DNA of 64,000 bases from Mangifera indica (taxonomy: Eukaryota; Streptophyta; Magnoliopsida; Sapindales; Anacardiaceae). Every line of letters starts with the position of its first letter. Position 1 is the first letter of the stretch. The notes beneath the pieces were generated by a model. It saw nothing but the letters and a program-made list of their open reading frames with translations. It ran no database searches and had not been told where the DNA came from. A program made the position numbers and the translations under genes. Shown here in pieces: positions 58,067 through 64,000 of the stretch. Location: positions 4,588,001 through 4,652,000 of the forward strand of contig NC_058147.1 of NCBI RefSeq assembly GCF_011075055.1, given 5' to 3'.

Positions 58067-59506
58067 ACGCTTCACTGTGTATACACACAGAGAATGACAC
58101 GCTTCCCAAAAGGATAATAAAGCATATATTGGGGCCCTTTTTACAATAAGACAACAAATACAAAAGTAGTTGCAGGGTTGAACAGAACCAATTGCCCAGC
58201 CACTCGAAATGATTTATGGCTTTGTTGAGCTTTGTCTTGTAATGGTTAGGATCAGTGATTTTAAAATTGGGTGAGATCGATTGGTCAAGTCAGTTAAATT
58301 AAAAATTAATTTTAAGTTTAATCTGATTTATATAAAAAAAATTAATTTTGTTATCGAAACAGATCAAAAATTTGATTTAACCAAATTTGATTAAAATTTT
58401 AATTTGATAATAAATTGAATTAATTGATTCTACATTAAACAAACTGATCAAATTATGAACCAATAAAATAATTAATTCGATTATCAATCCACACCTTATC
58501 GTTTTATCTCTATAATTATGGAAAGGTTTAAAGTTAGGGTAATAATTAAAATAGTTTCTTTAGGGTTCTTTACAATATTGGCTAACATTTTATTAAATAT
58601 ATTTATATAGATAAAGAGAATAAGATAATATTGGTTTAACCTCATTTCTAACCTCTCGGAAATTTATCTTTTTCATCCACAATTTCATTTAAAATATACT
58701 TTAAAGGAAAACTCATGTGCATGTATTTAAGCATGAGAAGACCTCTACAAATGGTGGATAGAAGGGGCAACATTCTCGTACTTTTTCTGTATAGCTCACC
58801 TCATGGAATCCTGAATCAAATTTCACACTGAAACACCTCATGGTTAACAACTAAAAGCAACCAAATCATGTGCTAATATGAGAGGGTGATCCAAAACCAC
58901 CTTCCTATTAAGTTCATGGTGAAGAAAATAATGTATTGTAATCTGACAACATTCTCATCTCTGCCTTTATTCCAAGAAAATTTGTCGGCTCAAATTAGTT
59001 GGCTCTTGACATCAACATACACGATTATATATTGGTCTATGACTAAACCTCAATCTTGTCATTATGATTAACTCAAACAAGTTAAAAATTGTTGAAAAAT
59101 TTAAAGATTGTAGGTTAAGGTTTTTGGTAGGCAACATAGTGAAATTCGAATGAGTAAAAAAATGTCAAACCTCCTTTGTATATTATAATGATTTCAACAA
59201 ATCTCATTTTTTTAATTTCTGATTTAGGGTTAATATCTTATAAACCCCTTGTAGTTAGACCATTTTAATTAATATCTATTAAAGTTAATCCATTCTGTCT
59301 TTTTTTTTTTTTTACCCAAAGTTGTCAGGATTTCATCACCACTTGCTCTGAAAGTAAAATCATGGCTTTGAAATACCTTTTAATCCCTTGTTGGTTGGTG
59401 GGTTTTGGATCTTAATTGCGACGTCTCAACCTACTCAACTCTTGATTTTCACTAAATTGACCACACGTCCAATTAATTAATTAGCATTTAAAGCTAAAAC
59501 AAATGA

Positions 59507-60286
59507 GGCCAAAAGACTTTTTCCCACCCAAGGTATAATAAAATTGCAAAGTCTCATCCTTTAATTTTCAAAAACCTAAATGTCTCATTATAATCAAATT
59601 TCTATTAAAAATATCAGTTAGAGTTTTAAGTAAAACCGTTATTTATTAAAAAAAATTCTAAAAATTAAAATTTTATCATATTTTTATCTCCAAGTATAAA
59701 AATCTTATAATTCCCCTCAACCCAAAGTTTGAAAATTGATAAATATCCCCTAAGTTTGTTCCTCTTCTCTTCGACACTGATTCACCATCTTCGATCGTCG
59801 AATGTCGACCTTCTGCCCTCCCACCTTATCTCTTCTTCCAATCACTCTCCCTTCCCTCTTCGGCCATCATTAGTCATCTCAAATAAAGACAATCGATCTT
59901 CATCTAAGACGAAGACAAGTTGTCTTTGTCTTGACTGAAGACAGCCAAAGAGGGAAGAGAGAGTGATCGAAGAGAGAGATAAGGCAAGAGAAAGGACAAC
60001 CGACCACCAAAGACAACAAGTCAATACCGGAGAAAAGAGGGACAAACCCTAGGAGATATTTATCAATTTCCAAACTTTGAGTTGAGAGGAAAATTGTAAG
60101 TTTTTTAAACTTACGAAAGAAAATATGATAAAATTTTAAATTTTTTAATAAATAACAGTTTCATCTTTAACCTTAATTAAAATTTTTAACATAAATTTGA
60201 TTATAAATGAGTGTTTGAGTTTTTAAAAATTAGAGGGTTGGAGTTTGAGATTTCATTATGCCTTAGGTGGGAATAAGTCTTTGGCC
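59507..60286. mobile_element. Fold-back Mutator-like element, 780 bp
   Basis: It opens GGCCAAAAGACTTTTTCCCA and closes with inverted GTGGGAATAAGTCTTTGGCC. The flanks AAACAAATGA and AAACATATAA agree at eight of ten positions, compatible with an aged 10 bp duplication. The centre has CATCTAAGACGAAGACAAG/TTGTCTTTGTCTTGACTG palindromes. Confidence 0.75.
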
Positions 60287-61185
60287 AAACATATAATGAT
60301 CCATTACCCTGTCAACTTAATTTGTCGGGAGATTTTTGTTAAAGCACTTGACAAAGGTTTGCTTACAGGGGACCCCTTGCGCACATGAAAGATTCAACCT
60401 TGCATATCAGGCGTATTGCGCCAAGACAAATGAATAAACAAAAAATAAATATACGCTGTCAACTAATATATATTTTTACTTTTTCATATTTCTTCCCTTG
60501 TTAATACATAGGTTTTGCAAGTGAGTTTATAAGAAAAAAATCCGAAACATTTGGATCTAATAATTAACCCTTACAAACACGATATTAAATAAGTTAAGAA
60601 TTTGATTTTAATATATTATCAATTAACTTTGAATTCATATTCTCTTATTTGACTATTCATTTTTTATCATTCGAATTACCTTTTATTAGTATCTTTTTGT
60701 TTCTGACTTATAATTTTTACGAGTTTCCACATTATAGAAAAAAAAGAAAAAGACCCTTGATTTGTTGAGAACTATGTTTCTAACATCATGCCCATGAAAA
60801 TTTTGTATCAAATAAAGTTGAAAGAGAAATTTAACTCTGAACTATAAAGAACATCTTAATGGCTTCATTTACAATTCATGTATGAAAGAGAGAAATAGGA
60901 GATCTTAAAGGCATATATAATAAGACATGCCTTTTTGGTACACCGTTATGCTTATATGAACTGGCATATTATATGCTATTTCGATTTACATCATCTGTAC
61001 ATTACAGGGAAGACTCTTTCCCAACAACCACTCCCAATACTAAGTGAAACAACTTCAATAAAACCCTTCAGTATGGACCCACTTTCTCTTGCATTAGGTA
61101 TTGAGTCTAGTTCAAGTAATCTTCATGGATGAGCCCCTTTCACAATTAAGTGGACCAAATTATACTTCATTTGCTTTATTATCAT

Positions 61186-61193
61186 TATATAAA
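61186..61193 (+). promoter_or_regulatory. TATA box of the blue copper protein gene
   Basis: TATATAAA followed by a C-rich stretch lies 75-82 bases upstream of the ATG at 61268. That is the expected spacing for a leader of about 50 bases. It is the most convincing core promoter in the window. Confidence 0.65.
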
Positions 61194-61267
61194 CAACCCC
61201 CCACTGCTTTCTGAACAAAACCATATACCATATTTTCTTCTTTGTTTCTGCATCTCTCTCTAATTTT

Positions 61268-61917
61268 ATGAAAATGGCAGGAGTTGGTGCCCCTGTTGTT
61301 TATGTATTTTTAGTCTTTTGTATGGTAGTGGTGCCAAGCTTGGCCACAGTTTACACTGTGGGAGACTCCAGTGGCTGGACTATTGGTTCTGACTACAGCA
61401 CCTGGACCAGTGGCAAAACCTTTACGGTTGGTGATAGCATTGGTAAGTGATAAATTTATATATTTGCATTAATGTTGATTCAAATTAAGATGACTGATCC
61501 ATAAACTTTGAATTAACAGTGTTCAACTATGGAAGTGGGCACACTGTTGATGAAGTGAGCGCTAGTGACTATAACACTTGCACCACGGGGAATGCACTCA
61601 CCACAGACAGTAGCGGCGCCACCACCATCACTCTGAAGACTGCCGGGGCTCATTACTTTATTTGCGGTGTGACTGGTCATTGTGGCAATGGTATGAAGCT
61701 TGCTGTGACTGTGACAGCAGGATCGCCCACTGCCCCATCTGGATCAACACCTTCTGGCACTACCACTTCAACCCCAACTACCCCAACAACTTCTGGCAGT
61801 AACACAACCATAACCAACACACATTATTTTCCTGAATCATCTTCTGGGACAGCCTTCTCACCATTTGTGGATGCAGTAATTACTTTTGTTACAGCCTTTG
61901 TGTGGCTTCTCTCATAA
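61268..61917 (+). CDS. Uclacyanin-type blue copper protein (phytocyanin), probably GPI-anchored
   Basis: Phytocyanins are extracellular type-1 copper proteins thought to act in redox steps at the cell wall. Two exons, 61268-61442 and 61520-61917, give 190 residues. The intron interrupts the plastocyanin-like domain at the usual place, after DSI. A signal peptide covers about 1-26 ([19 protein letters not shown]), so mature protein starts near [11 protein letters not shown]. Predicted copper ligands are H66 (GSGHTVDEV), C107, H112 and M117 ([11 protein letters not shown]); methionine as the fourth ligand marks the uclacyanin group rather than stellacyanins. C79 and C113 form the expected disulfide. 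A Ser/Thr/Pro-rich, arabinogalactan-like linker (about 126-158) precedes a hydrophobic C-terminus ([16 protein letters not shown]), typical of a GPI signal. A second in-frame ATG at 61274 could also serve as start. The gene is intact. Confidence 0.93.
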
Positions 61918-64000
61918 TTAGTAACCAGGATAGAGGCAGTGCTTTCTTTCTTTCCCTCTCTTTTTACTCTGTATCTTGTTTGTACTCATGAGTTATCTAT
62001 GAGTAGGTTTGTTTTCTTAGAAAAATCATGGTGCATCATTGAACATTAAATATCTTTCTCAACTGCACACACACACACACACACTGAATCCCTCTATGGT
62101 TCGTTCGGGAAAACTTATTTTTAAGGGGAAACAGAGAAAGGGTTTAATTATTGAAAGGTGTTAAATAGTTACAAAAGTGGTTAGGCTTGATTAGATGCTG
62201 AAACAGAGTGAGTTGGGGACGTTACAGGAGTCACTGTTGGTCCCTAAAATTTGGATGTGTTGTTGGGTTGTAAAGTTGTAATTAAGGTAAAGCTGAAAGA
62301 TGACGTCTGGGCTTAATGGTTTAATCAAGAAAGGATCTTTTATTACATTTTTTTTTTTGGGAGGGTAATAAAACAGGAAAGGAAAGAGTGAATATACGAA
62401 GAAAAACATTATCTTCCCCTCCTAAGATAGTTTGAATGATAAAATAGAAAATTTTTATATAAGAGAACGTGAATTCAAATCTCTTCTGATGCATATCACA
62501 ATGAAACTTTTAATTTACTTAGTTCAGTAGTTATGAAATCAATTACTAAATTTGAAATTTGTCATATTCAATATGATTGATTCAATCTCAACTGTAACAA
62601 TCCAGTTCGAGTGAGATTTTTCATTTAAAAAAGATAATAATAACATTATCTTGTCATTAGAGTAGACTCTTCTAAGCAAACAAGGGACATTTCGTTTTCA
62701 TATTTGATAACTTTCTTCCTCAGAAGGTGCCCTGTATCTGTATCTTTTAATTTCTAAATATTTGCTAGCATGTACATTGAAGTCTTTTTAATTTAGGAAA
62801 TTAACACAATGACCGACTTTAGGGGTTACATTTAAAGTTAACCACATTTTTAGGCTATTTAACTTTATTACTCAAGCAATTATCTTCCCATTTTACCCTC
62901 GTCTTCGAGGGTTTACAACACAAAATCAATATTCTTCTTATACAAGCCCCTCTACGCAAGCAACCCAACCAAGGTTTCTTTTGTAACCTCACCTCGTAAA
63001 TAATCCAATTATTCAAACCAATTTTTGAATGCTTAAAGGTAGGGTGAATGACCCCAATTATGTTCAAATGACGAGCTATTTTATTTAAAATTGAAAAATA
63101 ATATTTTTCTATTTCATTAAAACTTAAATGTTTGTTTTGATAGTTAATTATTTTATTTTTAATTTAAAATTATTTAATAATATAATGAAATATTTAATAT
63201 TTTTATATCTAATTATATTTTTATTATTTTATTATTTTTAAAATTTAAAAAGTAGGAAGTGTTGTTAAGACAAACGGAAACCGTCATTCTCTCTTCCTAA
63301 AATATTTATGTAATCTTTCATTTATTGACTCCCAGGCCCCGACTATAGCCCAACACATATATTTTGATTGATTTAGTCACAAGTCTAAGCAAATGATTAA
63401 CATGGATTTTAAACTTTGTTTTTATGTAACAAAGAAGCCCAGTTGAGTCTATTAGAGTTAAATCAATTATACCGAATAAAATAAATTTCAGAGTTTGTGG
63501 TTAACTCTATAATTAGAGAATCATATAAGTCAATAGATTTATCTTATTTGGACTTTATAATTACTAAACTAGGTAAGTCAAGAAATTTATCTTATTCAAT
63601 TTTTTATTAATAAGAGAAAATAAAATATTATGGAGTATTTGGTCTATCGTTTGACTTGTACTCTTATACCATATTAGAAATATATTATGTCTATAAGTGT
63701 AGGATTGAAACTCATATTACATAAAACCAATTGATTTATAATAAAATTCAATCTCTCACACTTATATACCATTCGTTTTATTAACTTTTATTATATATGA
63801 GAATTTAGTCTCTAACACCCTCTTTCAAGTGTAACCATAATAAGTTGTTAGGTCTGTCATTCGGTTGAGTCCATTTTTGGACAAGTGTGTTAACAAGTAT
63901 TTGGTTTAAGTAATATTTTATTATCAAAATTAAAATATTAATTACTAAGTATAAATAATTATTATATTTAATTAAATTTGGTAAGTATAAATAATTATTC
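61918..64000. other. 3' flank and AT-rich spacer to the right edge
   Basis: The segment 61918-62060 is the likely 3' UTR of the blue copper gene. No further gene is supported. A CA microsatellite at 62066-62084 and LTR-like sequence near 63640-63830 (TGTAGGATTGAAACTCATAT, TTCAATCTCTCACACTTATA) are the only visible structures. Confidence 0.6.
62066..62084 (+). repeat. (CA)n microsatellite
   Basis: About nine CA dinucleotides lie roughly 150 bases downstream of the blue copper stop codon. It is a potential length-polymorphic marker. Confidence 0.9.

Larger units (their letters stand above)
53696..61267. other. Repeat-dominated spacer before the blue copper protein gene
   Basis: No gene is supported in 7.5 kb. 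LTR-like fragments, hAT-like elements and two Mutator-like elements are listed separately. The segment 54040-54640 is the least AT-rich unassigned part, with an open frame of 100 residues at 54309-54611 that has no recognisable domain. The segments 58080-59500 and 60290-61180 are AT-rich without visible structure. Confidence 0.6.

Overview
The window is nuclear DNA of a flowering plant, most probably a core eudicot. The genes are spliced with plant-type GT-AG introns (one is GC-AG), the spacers are very AT-rich and full of small transposons, and every recognisable protein belongs to a plant-typical family: purine permease, DTX/MATE, ATL RING-H2, ENTH/ANTH, bHLH subfamily Ia, phytocyanin and chloroplast RRM protein. 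I cannot name the species from the sequence. There is no operon-like organisation.

Layout. 1-1005 (-): a purine permease, cut by the left edge, with a frameshift near its N-terminus. 4147-7245 and 8650-12895 (+): two tandem, intact eight-exon MATE/DTX efflux transporters with the same intron positions; the fourth intron of the second copy is swollen to 2.0 kb by two transposons. 15577-16629 (-): a single-exon clathrin-assembly (ANTH) protein. 20363-21454 (-): an ATL6/31-like RING-H2 E3 ligase. 27947-29120 (+): a bHLH94/96-like transcription factor with a GC-AG first intron. 33772-34944 (-): a second, proline-rich ATL RING-H2 protein of another subgroup. 34945-44037: a gene desert with two dead Ty1-copia relics. 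44038-46073 (+): a six-exon coiled-coil protein, followed at once by a broken chloroplast RRM-protein copy (about 46557-47560). 47895-49835 and 51590-53695: a direct segmental duplication of about 2 kb with two decaying copies of a small minus-strand gene. 53696-61267: only repeats. 61268-61917 (+): a uclacyanin-type blue copper protein with a clear TATA box.

Repeats are the most striking content. (1) A family of about a dozen fold-back elements (0.55-1.0 kb when complete) has termini of the type GGCCAAA-GACT-TTCCCACCC; several show 9-10 bp target duplications, as expected of Mutator-like elements. (2) hAT-like non-autonomous elements are present: a 306 bp copy with a perfect 8 bp target duplication, relatives sharing a central ACGTCGTT-type palindrome, and an unrelated 978 bp copy with an 8 bp duplication. 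(3) A family of about 150 bp palindromic MITEs starts ACTATGTGTAT. (4) There are LTR/TRIM-like fragments. No tRNA, rRNA or CRISPR was seen, and I found no evidence of a novel multi-gene system. The most unusual signals are the fold-back Mutator-like family, the GC-AG intron, the disrupted permease start and the duplicated small gene.
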